Positions 52,276-61,420 of a DNA stretch of 64,000 nt are shown here, one piece after another. The translations under genes were made by a program, and so were the position numbers. Position 1 is the stretch's first letter; each line of letters opens with the position of its first letter. The stretch comes from Fibrella aestuarina BUZ 2 (GTDB taxonomy: Bacteria > Bacteroidota > Bacteroidia > Cytophagales > Spirosomataceae): positions 2,636,813 through 2,700,812 of the forward strand of contig NC_020054.1 of NCBI RefSeq assembly GCF_000331105.1. Direction: 5' to 3'. The notes below the pieces were generated by a model, which had not been told where the DNA came from, searched no databases, and saw only the letters and a program-made list of their open reading frames with translations.

Positions 52276-52513
52276 GCGACTCAGCTTAAAAAAGAGCAAT
52301 TCACAGAATATAAGGCAAATTGAACGATAGTCTGTCGCACTACAAACCAAGACAGGCTTACAGTATGACCTAATGCCACACAAGTAGGAGAGCGTATGGC
52401 GATCCCACTCCCGTTAGTATCGCTTTGTTACATGAACCGGTCGCCGTTCTCGCTGACGAAGGCACCCTAAGCTCCTTTCTTGGTCGAGCGGGTGGAGAGG
52501 GCGTGTTTGCCGA
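52276..52513. repeat. Diverged direct repeat, left copy (ruvC tail and flank)
   Basis: This segment matches 54045-54284 in the same orientation. Shared words include GCGACTC..GCTTAAAAAA, CTAATGCCACAC, CGGTCGCCGTTCTCGCTGAC and CTTTCTTGGTCGA. The match covers both the end of ruvC and about 150 bases beyond its stop, with many substitutions. Confidence 0.85.
52428..52513 (-). pseudogene. Decayed copy of the ruvC 3' end
   Basis: Read on the minus strand this gives ...TRSTKKGA, stop, GAFVSENGDRFM, stop. The functional RuvC ends ...TRSTKSTKKGAWGAFVSENGDRVM. The Trp codon has become TAG and three residues are lost. Nothing upstream of this resembles the rest of ruvC, so only the last ~28 codons are present. 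The 52203-52591 gap contains this fragment and its flank and no other gene. Confidence 0.88.
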
Positions 52514-52591
52514 TTTTTACATACCGATTTGTTACAGTATACATCTCTGGCCCAAGCTTTCAAATAGGCCGTTTAAGTTTATAATAAAGAA

Positions 52592-53959
52592 TCATCTGCT
52601 TTTTATGACGTAGGGTATAGTTGATAATATGAAGTTTTTCGATTGGTTAGCAAACTCAACCTCACCAATCAGAGCCATATATCCGGATGCAGGTTCATCA
52701 ATCTCTAGTACAAACCACTTAAAAGGCTTCTTTTTTTGAGCTATTGAATCAACGGTTAAAACTACCGACTGAGCTACCCATTGACTTTCTCGGAAGTCTT
52801 GAGTCGATGAATGAGTTCGCCAAACACGGGCTGTCGAAGCCGATTCGTCAGTTGTGATAATCAGCTTGATTTTACCTTTCTGCTGCTCAAGATTACTTTG
52901 CAGATTGGGCAGAGTTTCTCCTTTTGCTGTGGCTTGAATAAAAGCGTAGGCCGTCGGAAAGAGCCTGGCATCGTTGTTGGCTCCAACATGGTCAGTATTT
53001 GTTAGCGATAGAACCGATTTAGAACCCCGTAAACCAGACCAATACAAATTCAAGGCATCGACCGGCGTATAGTCATCATTAGTGCCAACGATGAGTAGCT
53101 TGGGCAACATTAACTGGTCTCGATACGTGTAGGCATCGACAATCTGGAGCAGATTCTGACCTTGGTTCGTATTTATTTGCTCGATTACTTTTTTTGCAGC
53201 CAAAGCGGATTGATTGAGTTCACCATAAACAGCTAAGTAATGCGGAATTTGAGCTACTGAATTTAGTGTATTGAATCCCTGAATAACGAGTCCGGTTACA
53301 CGCTTGTCTACTGCAGCCGTAAGCCAAGCTGTATGACCTCGTTTAGAGTGGCCAGCAAGAATGAAATGCTCAAGAATAGGAAAAGCTTGTTGCTTAGTTA
53401 GCGCTTGAAGCGCATCTATCGCCCGAACGGCTCCCTTAACCATTGGAAGTAGCAAAGGCCAAGTACCCTCTCCGGTTTGCAGATAGCGCTCGAAGGTGTA
53501 ATTAAGGAGTTCATCTTCCCATTTTCCATCAAATAGAGGCTGATTGGGTACGTCACCTAGTATGGCACAGGGCATGCCCGTAGCTTGAGCAGCTTGTAAC
53601 AGTCCAGTATAAGCCTGATCGGGCTCAAACGACATTTGTAAGGATAAGAATCCCGTCGTTGATGAGTACGAAACCGGGAAGAACACGAATAAATTATGCT
53701 TCCAGCGAATGTTTCGCCACCTCTGTGATACAAGCGATAGCTGAAAGAAAGTACCCTTGTTCGTAGTTGACCGCTGGATTATTTCCCACTGATAGGCAGA
53801 GTCTGATTCACTGACGTACTGCGGTAAAATAGTATGAGGGTCTGTCTGAACGTTTCGTGTCGCAAGGGGCCCGGGTGGTTGCGAAAACGCACAAAATATA
53901 CTTGTGATAAAGAACAGAGCGCTAGCCAGTAATCTGCTCAAAAAAGTATTAATAACCAT
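52592..53959 (-). CDS. PhoPQ-activated pathogenicity-related (PqaA-like) protein
   Basis: This 455-aa exported protein has a signal peptide (LLASALFFITSIFCAFSQ). It matches the PqaA family of alpha/beta-hydrolase-like proteins: the nucleophile region LAGHSKRGHTAWLTAAVDKRV is close to the family pattern, and LLIVGTNDDYTPVDALNLYW carries the late acid. The C-terminal ~110 residues form a beta-rich domain. Function of the family is poorly known. The gene is AT-rich and lies exactly between the two ruvC-end repeats, so it is probably acquired. Confidence 0.85.
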   Translation of the reverse strand: MVINTFLSRLLASALFFITSIFCAFSQPPGPLATRNVQTDPHTILPQYVSESDSAYQWEIIQRSTTNKGTFFQLSLVSQRWRNIRWKHNLFVFFPVSYSSTTGFLSLQMSFEPDQAYTGLLQAAQATGMPCAILGDVPNQPLFDGKWEDELLNYTFERYLQTGEGTWPLLLPMVKGAVRAIDALQALTKQQAFPILEHFILAGHSKRGHTAWLTAAVDKRVTGLVIQGFNTLNSVAQIPHYLAVYGELNQSALAAKKVIEQINTNQGQNLLQIVDAYTYRDQLMLPKLLIVGTNDDYTPVDALNLYWSGLRGSKSVLSLTNTDHVGANNDARLFPTAYAFIQATAKGETLPNLQSNLEQQKGKIKLIITTDESASTARVWRTHSSTQDFRESQWVAQSVVLTVDSIAQKKKPFKWFVLEIDEPASGYMALIGEVEFANQSKNFILSTIPYVIKSR

Positions 53960-54044
53960 ACTGAGCTCGGTCTATCGTAATGTTTTTTAAGGCTGCTTCG
54001 GACTTGCACTACCTGAAAACAATCGCTTAACAGAAAAACCTTCT

Positions 54045-54284
54045 GCGACTCCGCTTAAAAAATTGCCATTCACAGGGGCAAGGCACATTGAGCTTTAGTC
54101 CGTCTCAAGACAAACTAAGGTAGGCTTTTAGCAAGACGAGTCTAATCTAATGCCACACGATTAAGAAAGCTGTCAAGATCACGTCCTGTCACATGACCCG
54201 GTCGCCGTTCTCGCTGACGAAAGCCCCCCAGGCACCTTTCTTGGTCGATTTAGTCGAGCGGGTGGGTAGGGCGTTTTCGTGGAA
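54045..54284. repeat. Diverged direct repeat, right copy (ruvC tail and flank)
   Basis: This is the functional partner of 52276-52513. It includes the last ~30 codons of ruvC and about 145 bases downstream of the stop. Confidence 0.85.
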
Positions 54285-54782
54285 ATGATGGCAGATGGCG
54301 ATGGCGAGCGCGTCGGTCGCGTCGAAGAACTGCGGTTCCAGGTCCACTTTCAGCAGGTGCGACACCATGTGCGCGACCTGATCTTTTGAGGCGTTGCCGT
54401 TCCCCGTCACCGACTGCTTCACCCGGCGCGGTGCGTACTCGACAATCGGAATGTTGCGCGATAGGGCGGCGGCCATGACCACGCCCTGCGCCCGACCCAA
54501 TTTCAGCATGGCCTGCACGTTTTTACCGAAAAACGGATCTTCGATCGACATCTCGTCGGGGTGGTGTTCCTCGATGAGGCGCAGCATCGTTTCGTGCAGT
54601 TTCTGAAGCTTGAGCTGGTGGGTCGTATATTTGGTGAGGTTCACCACGCCGTATTGCAGCATCCGCATCACCCCGGCCCGAACCGAGATAACCCCGTAAC
54701 CGGCGATCTGCGTGCCGGGGTCAACGCCAAGAATAATTTTCTCGGGCAAATCGGGTGGTGAAGCTTTTGTCTGCAAGGCCAT
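54189..54782 (-). CDS. ruvC: Crossover junction endodeoxyribonuclease RuvC
   Basis: This is a 197-aa RuvC that cuts Holliday junctions with RuvAB. The acidic catalytic residues are visible in GVDPGT (Asp), SIEDPFFG (Glu) and FDATDALAIAICHH (two Asp). The C-terminal tail beyond residue 170 (LPTRSTKSTKKGAWGAFVSENGDRVM) is lineage specific. This tail and its flank are duplicated at 52276-52513. It is divergent from the flippase-like gene, with 32 bases between starts. Confidence 0.95.
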   Translation of the reverse strand: MALQTKASPPDLPEKIILGVDPGTQIAGYGVISVRAGVMRMLQYGVVNLTKYTTHQLKLQKLHETMLRLIEEHHPDEMSIEDPFFGKNVQAMLKLGRAQGVVMAAALSRNIPIVEYAPRRVKQSVTGNGNASKDQVAHMVSHLLKVDLEPQFFDATDALAIAICHHFHENALPTRSTKSTKKGAWGAFVSENGDRVM

Positions 54783-54814
54783 ACGTGCAAGGTAACGCTA
54801 AGGAATCGGTTTCA

Positions 54815-55807
54815 ATGCCCAGTTTTGCTAAAAAAATCACTTTCTGGGCCAAACTGGCGACGTTTTTCGGGCTGCTGCTCTTCATCGCCTATACCGTCCG
54901 TCAGCAACCCACCGACTGGCGAATCCTCGCCCAACAACTCCGACGAACGGATTGGACGTCGCCCAACGCGCTGATCCTGCTCGCACTAACGCCACTGAAC
55001 TGGTCGGTCGAAGCCTTGAAATGGCAGTGGCTGGCCCGGCGGGTGCAACCCCTGCGTTTTTCGGAAGCGCTGGGCGGCGTGCTGGCGGGGCTGTCGCTCG
55101 GCATGGCGCTGCCCGGTCCGCTGGGCGACACCGCCGGGCGGGTCTTTTCCATCCGGGCGCGTCGCGGGCCGGGCAACGTACCTGAGCGGGGGGCGGCCAT
55201 CGGGGCGGCGCTGGTCTCGGGTGGGATGCAGTTCTACGTCGCGGTGATTGTGGGGGCGGTGGCCTGGGCAACGTACCTGGCCTATGCACCTGTCCGCGAT
55301 ACCACGGGTGGGCGGGTGCTGCTGGGCCTGCTGGGTACGTTGTCGGCGGCTGGCGTCGTGTTGAATTTTTACCGGCATCGGTTCGTCAGCTGGTCGGAGC
55401 GGTGGCCGAGGCTGGGTACGTATGCCCGCTATTGGGCCGTGATCGGGCAGTATAGCCACGCCGATATGGCCGGGGCGTTTGGGCTGGCGTTGCTGCGGCA
55501 TCTGATCTTTTCGATGCAATTGGTCGCTGCCTTCCGACTGTATGGCGTTGACCTGGCGGCGGTTCCATTGGCGGCTGGCGTCGGCGTCATCTATCTGGTG
55601 AAAACCATCGCGCCGGCGTTCAACTGGCTTAGTGATCTGGGCATCCGGGAAGCCGCCGCGCTCTGGGTCTTTGCGCCGTTTGGCTTACCGGCGCCGCTCT
55701 TGCTCACCGCCACGTTGACGCTCTGGCTGATCAACATCCTGCTCCCGGTCCTGATTGGGCTGGCGTTCGTTGGGCGGACGGTGGGCCGGGCGGTAGGGGA
55801 GCGGTAG
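54815..55807 (+). CDS. Lysylphosphatidylglycerol synthase TM-region/flippase-like membrane protein
   Basis: This protein of about 330 aa has around eight hydrophobic segments, with the family's GVLAGLSLGMALPGPLGDTAGRVFSIRARRG near residue 85 and VYLVKTIAPAFNWLSDLGIREAAALWVF near residue 265. The family (AglD/MprF transmembrane domain) includes lipid flippases and glycosylation-linked proteins. Catalytic partner unknown. ATG at 54815 is used; the frame opens at 54755 inside ruvC. Confidence 0.85.
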   Translation: MPSFAKKITFWAKLATFFGLLLFIAYTVRQQPTDWRILAQQLRRTDWTSPNALILLALTPLNWSVEALKWQWLARRVQPLRFSEALGGVLAGLSLGMALPGPLGDTAGRVFSIRARRGPGNVPERGAAIGAALVSGGMQFYVAVIVGAVAWATYLAYAPVRDTTGGRVLLGLLGTLSAAGVVLNFYRHRFVSWSERWPRLGTYARYWAVIGQYSHADMAGAFGLALLRHLIFSMQLVAAFRLYGVDLAAVPLAAGVGVIYLVKTIAPAFNWLSDLGIREAAALWVFAPFGLPAPLLLTATLTLWLINILLPVLIGLAFVGRTVGRAVGER

Positions 55808-55881
55808 TATCTGGCCGTTTTCTCAAACGCTACCAGTTGCGCTAGCCGTTAAAGCCATCAGCATCAATACAGTCGAAAAGG

Positions 55882-56226
55882 TCAGGCTGTAGCGTAACCT
55901 GTATAAGGCCGGTAACGTGGTGGTTGAAAGCCCAATACGATGTCCGTTTTCTCAATGCCGCGTTCTACCAGTTCAGCTGCAATGTCTGTATCTGTCCAGT
56001 TGGCCTGAATCCACACCTTATCATCCGCTTTTATGTCGAAGTGGAAGATGGTATTGTGAACAAACGCGTCGTTTCGCCAGCCAAGCCTGACGAGTTGAAA
56101 ATGGTCTCGTTGAAGATCGGCTATTACTTGCCCCTCTGCTTCTGCCAGATTCGCAGGCGTATAGGCAGCCCACTGATTAAGCAGGGCTAATAAAATGGCC
56201 CGATATTGCTCTCGTTTGTTGCTCAT
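55882..56226 (-). CDS. xisI: XisI-like protein
   Basis: This 114-aa protein matches XisI along its whole length: LRDHFQLVRLGWRND, FHFDIKADDKVWIQANWTDTDIAAELVERGI and the C-terminal KTDIVLGFQPPRYRPYTGYA. XisI was named as a controlling factor for fdxN element excision in heterocyst-forming Cyanobacteria. It lies seven bases downstream of xisH, the usual arrangement. There is no recombinase, nif or fdxN gene here. The frame extends to 56322 but overlaps xisH; ATG 56226 is the natural start. Confidence 0.92.
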   Translation of the reverse strand: MSNKREQYRAILLALLNQWAAYTPANLAEAEGQVIADLQRDHFQLVRLGWRNDAFVHNTIFHFDIKADDKVWIQANWTDTDIAAELVERGIEKTDIVLGFQPPRYRPYTGYATA

Positions 56227-56233
56227 AAAGTGC

Positions 56234-56650
56234 TCAAGGTAGTACCCATTCGACAACTGTCTGCGATATATCGTTGTAAACAAGCAGATTAAGATTGAAG
56301 TCTTTGACGGCTTCGGCGACATCGGCTTTCAAGAAAAACGAGTAATAAGCGCTCTCAGGTACTGCTAAAAACAAACGCCGAGCAGGATCGTTTTTGCGTA
56401 GGCCACGCAGGTAATTCATGTATTGCCCTAATGCTAAATGAAAATCATAGACCAGCGATGGACCAATGAAACTTTTAACTTCTACGGCAATATACTCTTT
56501 ACCTCGTTGGGCACCGATTAACTTTTCGGCTCCAAGATCAATCTGAATATCTGTTCCTAAAGCTTCCAGAAAGTAGGGATCATGGGTGATCTCCCAACCT
56601 TCTTTTTGCAACGCAATTTTTACAGCCTCATGAAACAGATCCTTCGCCAC
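56234..56650 (-). CDS. xisH: XisH-like protein (endonuclease-like fold)
   Basis: This 138-aa protein matches XisH: MAKDLFHEAVKIALQKEGWEITHDPYF, then ALGTDIQIDLGAEKLIGAQRGKEYIAVEVKSF, and the C-terminal LFLAVPESAYYSFF. The D...ExK residues (ALGTDIQID / AVEVKSF) fit a PD-(D/E)XK-type fold, so nuclease activity is possible. It pairs with xisI. Both are somewhat richer in A+T than the surrounding efflux and flippase genes. Function of the pair outside excision is unknown; a toxin-antitoxin or defence role is only a hypothesis. Confidence 0.92.
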   Translation of the reverse strand: MAKDLFHEAVKIALQKEGWEITHDPYFLEALGTDIQIDLGAEKLIGAQRGKEYIAVEVKSFIGPSLVYDFHLALGQYMNYLRGLRKNDPARRLFLAVPESAYYSFFLKADVAEAVKDFNLNLLVYNDISQTVVEWVLP

Positions 56651-56690
56651 GTCTTTTCTGAGAAAAAATTTAAGGAATGAATATAAGATA

Positions 56691-56724
56691 AAACGCCCCC
56701 AATCGTGTGATCGGGGGCGTTTTA
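56691..56724 (-). terminator. Rho-independent terminator of the RND efflux operon
   Basis: AAAACGCCCCC...GGGGGCGTTTT stem with one mismatch near the loop, 18 bases beyond the RND permease stop on the minus strand and followed by T-rich sequence (TTTTATCTTATATT) on that strand. Confidence 0.85.
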
Positions 56725-56741
56725 CGTTTTAGGTACGTTGG

Positions 56742-59700
56742 CTATACTTCGGCCGGTTCTTCCTGATGAGCCGGTACGGTCGCTTGGTTGCCTTTGCGGA
56801 ACCACTTGTCGCGGACGCGCTCGTTGATCCAGTAGAGGCAGGGCACAATCACCAGCGTCAGGACGGTCGAGAAGGTCAGGCCGTAGATGATCGTCCAGGC
56901 CAGGATGTTCCAGAAGACCGAAGAGGCCCCGCCGATGATCAGGTTCGCGTCGAAGTCGCGGAAGAGGCTCACGAAGTTCATCGAGATACCAAACGCCAGG
57001 GGCACCAGACCGAGTACCGCCGCCGCTGCCGTCAGCAATACCGGCGTCAGACGAGTGCCGCCCGCTTCGATGATGGCCTCGCGCGTCGGGATGCCCCGGC
57101 CGCGTAACTCTTCGATAAACTCGATGAGCAGAATGCCATTTTTTACCACGATACCCGCCAGGGCGATAATCCCAACGCCCGACATGATCACCGAGAAATC
57201 TTTGCCCGTAATCATGAAGCCGAGGAACACACCAATCAGCGACAGCAAAATCGTGGTGAAGATGATGAACGGCTTGATCACCGAGTTGAACTGCGTTGCC
57301 AGGATCAGGTAGATCAGCAGAATGGCGATGCCGAAGGCCGACACCAGGAAGTTCATTGACTCCTGTTGGTCTTCCTGCTCACCACCCATGCGGATGCTAT
57401 AGCCGTTGGGTACGTCCATGTCGTTGACCAACTGCTGGATCTGCGCTACAATCTGGTTGGCGTTGTAGCCCGCCACCACGTCGGAACTGAGGGTAACCAC
57501 CCGCTCCTGATTCTTGCGGTTGATCTGGCTGAAGGTCGTCGAATACTGCACGTCCACGACCGAGGTCAGCGGTACCTGCCGCAGCGCGCCGCCCGAGTTC
57601 ATGTCGCGGTACACGATGTTCTGGCTCAGCAGCCGCTCAATCTGGCCACGGTTGTCTTTCTTCAGCCGGAGCATGATCGGGTATTCGTCTTTCGGGTCGC
57701 GGAACTTCGAGATTTCCGTACCGAACAGGGCCGTACGGATGCTAAAGGCCACCTGCTGCGAGCTGATGCCTTCCCGCTCCGCCTTGTCGCGGTTGATGTT
57801 CAGGACAATCTCCGGCTTGTTGGTCACGAGGTCCGACTTCAACTGCTCGATGCCTTCGATGCCCGCCTGCTGAATACGCTGACGTACCTGCTTCTCCAAC
57901 TGTTGGAGCGTGGCAAAATCGTCGCCCGCAATCTCGACCGCGATGGGTTTACCCGTTGGGGGGCCGTTGCTTTCGCGCTGCACCGAAATTTCGGTACCGG
58001 GAATGCCCTGCATGGCCACTCTGACCTTCGACAGGATGGAGTCGGTCGGGAGGCCGTCGCGGTGCTGCGAGCCTTTGAACGCGACCGTCACCTTCGATTT
58101 CTGGGGCGTGGCGTTGCGGTCGGGGTTCTGTGGGTCACCGGCGTTTTTACCCACGTTGGAGATCACCGAGTTGACGGCCGCCATCGCGTTGTTGTCGTTG
58201 AGGACCTTGTACACCCGCTTCTCGATCACCTTCGTCAGTGAATCGGTCACTTTAGCGTCGGTGCCCTGAGGCATCTCATTGTAGACGTAGATGTAATCAG
58301 GCTCACCACTGGGGAAGAAGATTACCGTCGGGGGGAAAACACCCATCAGCAGGAACGTCATCACCAGCAAACCAAAGGCCGCCGCCACCGCGCCCACCGG
58401 CCGCCAGCCGACGAGCAGGAACGAGATCAGGCGCCGGTAGCCATTTTTTAGCTTCGGCAGCAGATTTTCCTGGAACGGTACGATCAGGTACGGCGTCAGC
58501 ACATAGTGGTTGAACACATACAGCACGATGAACAGCACGAACAGGTTGCCCAGCCCCCGGTCCATCACGTACCCAATCACGGCCAGCACGGTCATCACGA
58601 TCAGCGGCCGTTTGATGGCGTCGAAACCCTGGTTGTCTTCGTGGTGATCGTCGTCGTGGCGGTTCATGAACGACACCGCAAAGACGGGGTTGATCACGTA
58701 GGCCACAAACAGCGAGGCGAAGAGCGTCAGGATGAGCGTCAGGGGCAGGAATTTCATGAATTCGCCCACGATACCCGGCCAGAATAGCAGCGGGAAGAAG
58801 GGCGCGATGGTTGTCAACGTACCCGAGAGTACGGGAATGAACACCTCACCGGCGGCTGCTTTTACGGCCTGCTGAATCGTCCAGTCTTTGTTCTGGTTGA
58901 AAAGCCGGTGCGTGTTTTCGATCACCACGATGGCATCATCGACCACCAGGCCCAACCCGAGCAGGAAGGCAAACAGCACGATCGTGTTCAGCGTAAAGGC
59001 CGTGCCCACAATTGGCCCCAGAATGGGCATCAACACGAAGGCCACCAGCGCCGAGAGCGGCACCGACAGGCCCACGAAGATGGCGTCACGCACACCCATG
59101 AAGAACATCAGCACCAATACCACGAAGATGAAGCCCAGTACCACCGTGTTTACCAGGTCATTGACGTCTTCTTTCGTCCGCTCCGACTGGTCAGCCGTGA
59201 TCTTGATGTCGAGCCCCTGCGGGAAGCGGTCGGCTTTGTATTCTTCGATCGTGTGCTCGATTTTCTCCGATGCCGACAGCAGGTTGGCCCCGGCGCGCTT
59301 GATCACGTTGAGGGTCACGACCGTCTTGTTGTCGAGGCGGGCGAAATCCTGCTGCTCTTCGAAGCTGTCCTGCACGTCGGCCACGTCGCCCAGGCGCAGG
59401 GTTGCGCCGGTTGCGGTGCGGATCTGCAACTGCCGGATCTGATCGACGTTGGTAAACTCACCTTTCACGCGCAGCGTGCGGCGCACACCGTCCACGTCGA
59501 GGTCACCGCCCGACACGTTGATGTTTTCGCCCTGAACGGCACTCTGAATGTCGTAGAACGCCAGGCCCGACGACTGCATCCGGGGTAGATCCACGTTGAT
59601 CTGGATCTCCCGTTTCAGCGCACCCACGATGTCGACCCGGCTAATTTCGGGCATGGCCTCGATGGCGTCCTGCATGTCTTCGGCGTAGTCCTTCAGCTGG

Positions 59701-60176
59701 TTCAGCGAGAAGTTACCGGCCAGGTTGATGTTCATGATCGGGAACTCCGAGAAGTTCACGTCCTGCGCCGTTGGGCCGCTGTCGACCTTCTGCGGCAGGT
59801 CGCGTTTCGCCTTGTCGATGGCGTCACGGACCCGTTGGAGGGCTTCGGGCACCTGCACGTCGGGGTTAAACTCGACGGTGATGAGCGAGAAGTCCTGCAA
59901 GGCGTTTGATTTCACCCGCTTCACGCCGGTGATCGACTTGATCTGCTTCTCAATCGGCTTGTTGATGGTATTCTCGATATCGGCGGGTGCCGTACCGAAA
60001 TACACCGTCTGCACGATGATCGTCGGGATCTTGATGTCGGGAAACTGCTCTTTCGGCAGGTTGTTGTACACAAACAGCCCCCCCAGCGTAATGAGGATGG
60101 TGAAAATGTAGACTGCCGTCCGGTTCTCGACGCACCAGTTGGTAAAGCCGAGGGTTTTGTAGTCTGAAAAGCGCAT
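56742..60176 (-). CDS. RND efflux transporter permease subunit (AcrB/HAE1-like)
   Basis: This 1144-aa inner-membrane pump has an N-terminal helix (TAVYIFTILITLGGLFVYN), the PAP/porter domain text PKEQFPDIKIPTIIVQT, and the transmembrane motif LGLGLVVDDAIVVIEN with the proton-relay acidic pair. A second membrane half has GIVVKNGILLIEFIEE. It exports hydrophobic compounds through a tripartite complex with the adaptor and TolC-like genes upstream. The extra length over 1040 aa lies mainly in a His/Asp-rich loop (NRHDDDHHEDNQ near 505) and adjacent helices. Confidence 0.94.
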   Translation of the reverse strand: MRFSDYKTLGFTNWCVENRTAVYIFTILITLGGLFVYNNLPKEQFPDIKIPTIIVQTVYFGTAPADIENTINKPIEKQIKSITGVKRVKSNALQDFSLITVEFNPDVQVPEALQRVRDAIDKAKRDLPQKVDSGPTAQDVNFSEFPIMNINLAGNFSLNQLKDYAEDMQDAIEAMPEISRVDIVGALKREIQINVDLPRMQSSGLAFYDIQSAVQGENINVSGGDLDVDGVRRTLRVKGEFTNVDQIRQLQIRTATGATLRLGDVADVQDSFEEQQDFARLDNKTVVTLNVIKRAGANLLSASEKIEHTIEEYKADRFPQGLDIKITADQSERTKEDVNDLVNTVVLGFIFVVLVLMFFMGVRDAIFVGLSVPLSALVAFVLMPILGPIVGTAFTLNTIVLFAFLLGLGLVVDDAIVVIENTHRLFNQNKDWTIQQAVKAAAGEVFIPVLSGTLTTIAPFFPLLFWPGIVGEFMKFLPLTLILTLFASLFVAYVINPVFAVSFMNRHDDDHHEDNQGFDAIKRPLIVMTVLAVIGYVMDRGLGNLFVLFIVLYVFNHYVLTPYLIVPFQENLLPKLKNGYRRLISFLLVGWRPVGAVAAAFGLLVMTFLLMGVFPPTVIFFPSGEPDYIYVYNEMPQGTDAKVTDSLTKVIEKRVYKVLNDNNAMAAVNSVISNVGKNAGDPQNPDRNATPQKSKVTVAFKGSQHRDGLPTDSILSKVRVAMQGIPGTEISVQRESNGPPTGKPIAVEIAGDDFATLQQLEKQVRQRIQQAGIEGIEQLKSDLVTNKPEIVLNINRDKAEREGISSQQVAFSIRTALFGTEISKFRDPKDEYPIMLRLKKDNRGQIERLLSQNIVYRDMNSGGALRQVPLTSVVDVQYSTTFSQINRKNQERVVTLSSDVVAGYNANQIVAQIQQLVNDMDVPNGYSIRMGGEQEDQQESMNFLVSAFGIAILLIYLILATQFNSVIKPFIIFTTILLSLIGVFLGFMITGKDFSVIMSGVGIIALAGIVVKNGILLIEFIEELRGRGIPTREAIIEAGGTRLTPVLLTAAAAVLGLVPLAFGISMNFVSLFRDFDANLIIGGASSVFWNILAWTIIYGLTFSTVLTLVIVPCLYWINERVRDKWFRKGNQATVPAHQEEPAEV

Positions 60177-60195
60177 GCGCTTGTTGGGGTTTACT

Positions 60196-60256
60196 GTTCA
60201 AGGTCCAACGTCCAAGGTTCAAAATGGCTCTGAACATTGAACGTTAAACCTTGAAC
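60196..60256. repeat. Palindrome between adaptor and RND permease genes
   Basis: Words of the type TTCAAGGTCCAACG on the left (60196-60222) pair with TTGAAC / ACCTTGAAC words on the right (60237-60256). It occupies almost all of the 80-bp intergenic gap. Confidence 0.65.
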
Positions 60257-61408
60257 TTAAAATGAAATGGCCTGTCCATCCGTCACTTCCTGGTAGCCTT
60301 GCGTGATGAGCTGGTCACCAGTGCTCAGGCCCTGCTTGATCTCAATCTGGCCACCATAACTCTGGCCCGTCGTTACTTTGCGGGCCTTCGCCACGCGCTT
60401 CCCGCCCTCGTTGACAGCCACATAGACGAGCTGTCCGTTCTCCGTATTCTGAATCAGGTTCTGGTTAATGACAACGGCATTGGGCGTCGAGGCATCGTTG
60501 ATTTTAACCTGCGCCAGCATGTTCGGTTTCAGGTCGCTACTCGACGGCAGCGGAGCCTCGATCGTGAAGGTGCGGCTCAGCGGATCAACTGAAGTCGACA
60601 CGAAACTGATGCGGGCGTTCAACTGCCGGTTGATGTCGGGGAAGTTGATCTGCACGGCGTCGCCTTTCCGAACGGTACCTGCATACGTATCGGCTACTTT
60701 CGCCACCACTTTCAGTTGCGAGAGGTTCACGATCCGCACGATACCCATGCCCGGTGCGGCCGTCATGCCCACCTTCGCGTTCACCTGATCGACCACACCC
60801 GAGATCGGCGCCGTTACGTTCGACTGCCCAATCTGCGCCTTGATGGTAGCGATGCGGCGCTCCAGCGACTCTTTGTTGCTCTTGGCCTGCAAGTACTGCA
60901 ACTCGGTGCCGATCTGCTGCTTCCAGAGGTTCGCCTGCTTTTCGTAGACCGTGTTGGCCAGTGCCAGCTGCGTCTGCACTTCGTTGAGCGACTCGCGCAC
61001 GATCTGATCGTCGAGCTTGGCAATCACCTGCCCGGCCCGCACCGGCGTTCCTTCCGTCACGTACATGGCCGTGATGGTGCCACCGGCTCCTTTGGGTGAC
61101 ACCTGCACGTTGTTCTTGGCGTCGATCGAGCCCTGCAACTCCACAAAGTGGCGGAAGGTCGTGGCCGTTACCGGCGATACGGACACCGCTTTTACTTTGG
61201 CTTCTTCCCGCTTCACCGGGTCCAGCTTGGCCAGTTCGGTTTCCAGCGTCTTGATCTTGGCGTTCAGGTCGCCCTGCTCTCCTTTGAGCTTGGCCAGCTC
61301 TTCTTTCTTGGTTTGAAGATCGCTCTTCTTCTCCCCACCGCAACTCGTCAGCAACGTACCTGAGGCGGTCGCCGCAAGCAAGAATATGGTTAAATAGGTA
61401 TGTTTCAT
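60257..61408 (-). CDS. RND efflux periplasmic adaptor (membrane fusion) lipoprotein
   Basis: This 383-aa adaptor has a lipobox (GTLLTSC) and a long coiled-coil start (SDLQTKKEELAKLKGEQGDLNAKIKTLETELAKLD). The biotinyl-lipoyl-like halves are GAGGTITAMYVTEGTPVRAGQVIAKLD and VTAPISGVVDQVNAKVG, separated by the alpha-hairpin (about residues 145-190). It links the permease to the TolC-like channel. It is read ahead of the permease. An additional coiled coil precedes the usual core. Confidence 0.93.
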   Translation of the reverse strand: MKHTYLTIFLLAATASGTLLTSCGGEKKSDLQTKKEELAKLKGEQGDLNAKIKTLETELAKLDPVKREEAKVKAVSVSPVTATTFRHFVELQGSIDAKNNVQVSPKGAGGTITAMYVTEGTPVRAGQVIAKLDDQIVRESLNEVQTQLALANTVYEKQANLWKQQIGTELQYLQAKSNKESLERRIATIKAQIGQSNVTAPISGVVDQVNAKVGMTAAPGMGIVRIVNLSQLKVVAKVADTYAGTVRKGDAVQINFPDINRQLNARISFVSTSVDPLSRTFTIEAPLPSSSDLKPNMLAQVKINDASTPNAVVINQNLIQNTENGQLVYVAVNEGGKRVAKARKVTTGQSYGGQIEIKQGLSTGDQLITQGYQEVTDGQAISF

Positions 61409-61420
61409 GGTTCTTTCAAA

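Noticed and set aside
52425..52613. 62-codon plus-strand frame downstream of the orphan array
   Set aside because: It is antisense to the duplicated ruvC tail, so it is a by-product of that fragment.
55882..56650. A nearby XisF-type recombinase or excisable element to go with XisH/XisI
   Set aside because: Neighbours are a flippase-like gene and the efflux operon; no recombinase motif and no flanking direct repeat was found.
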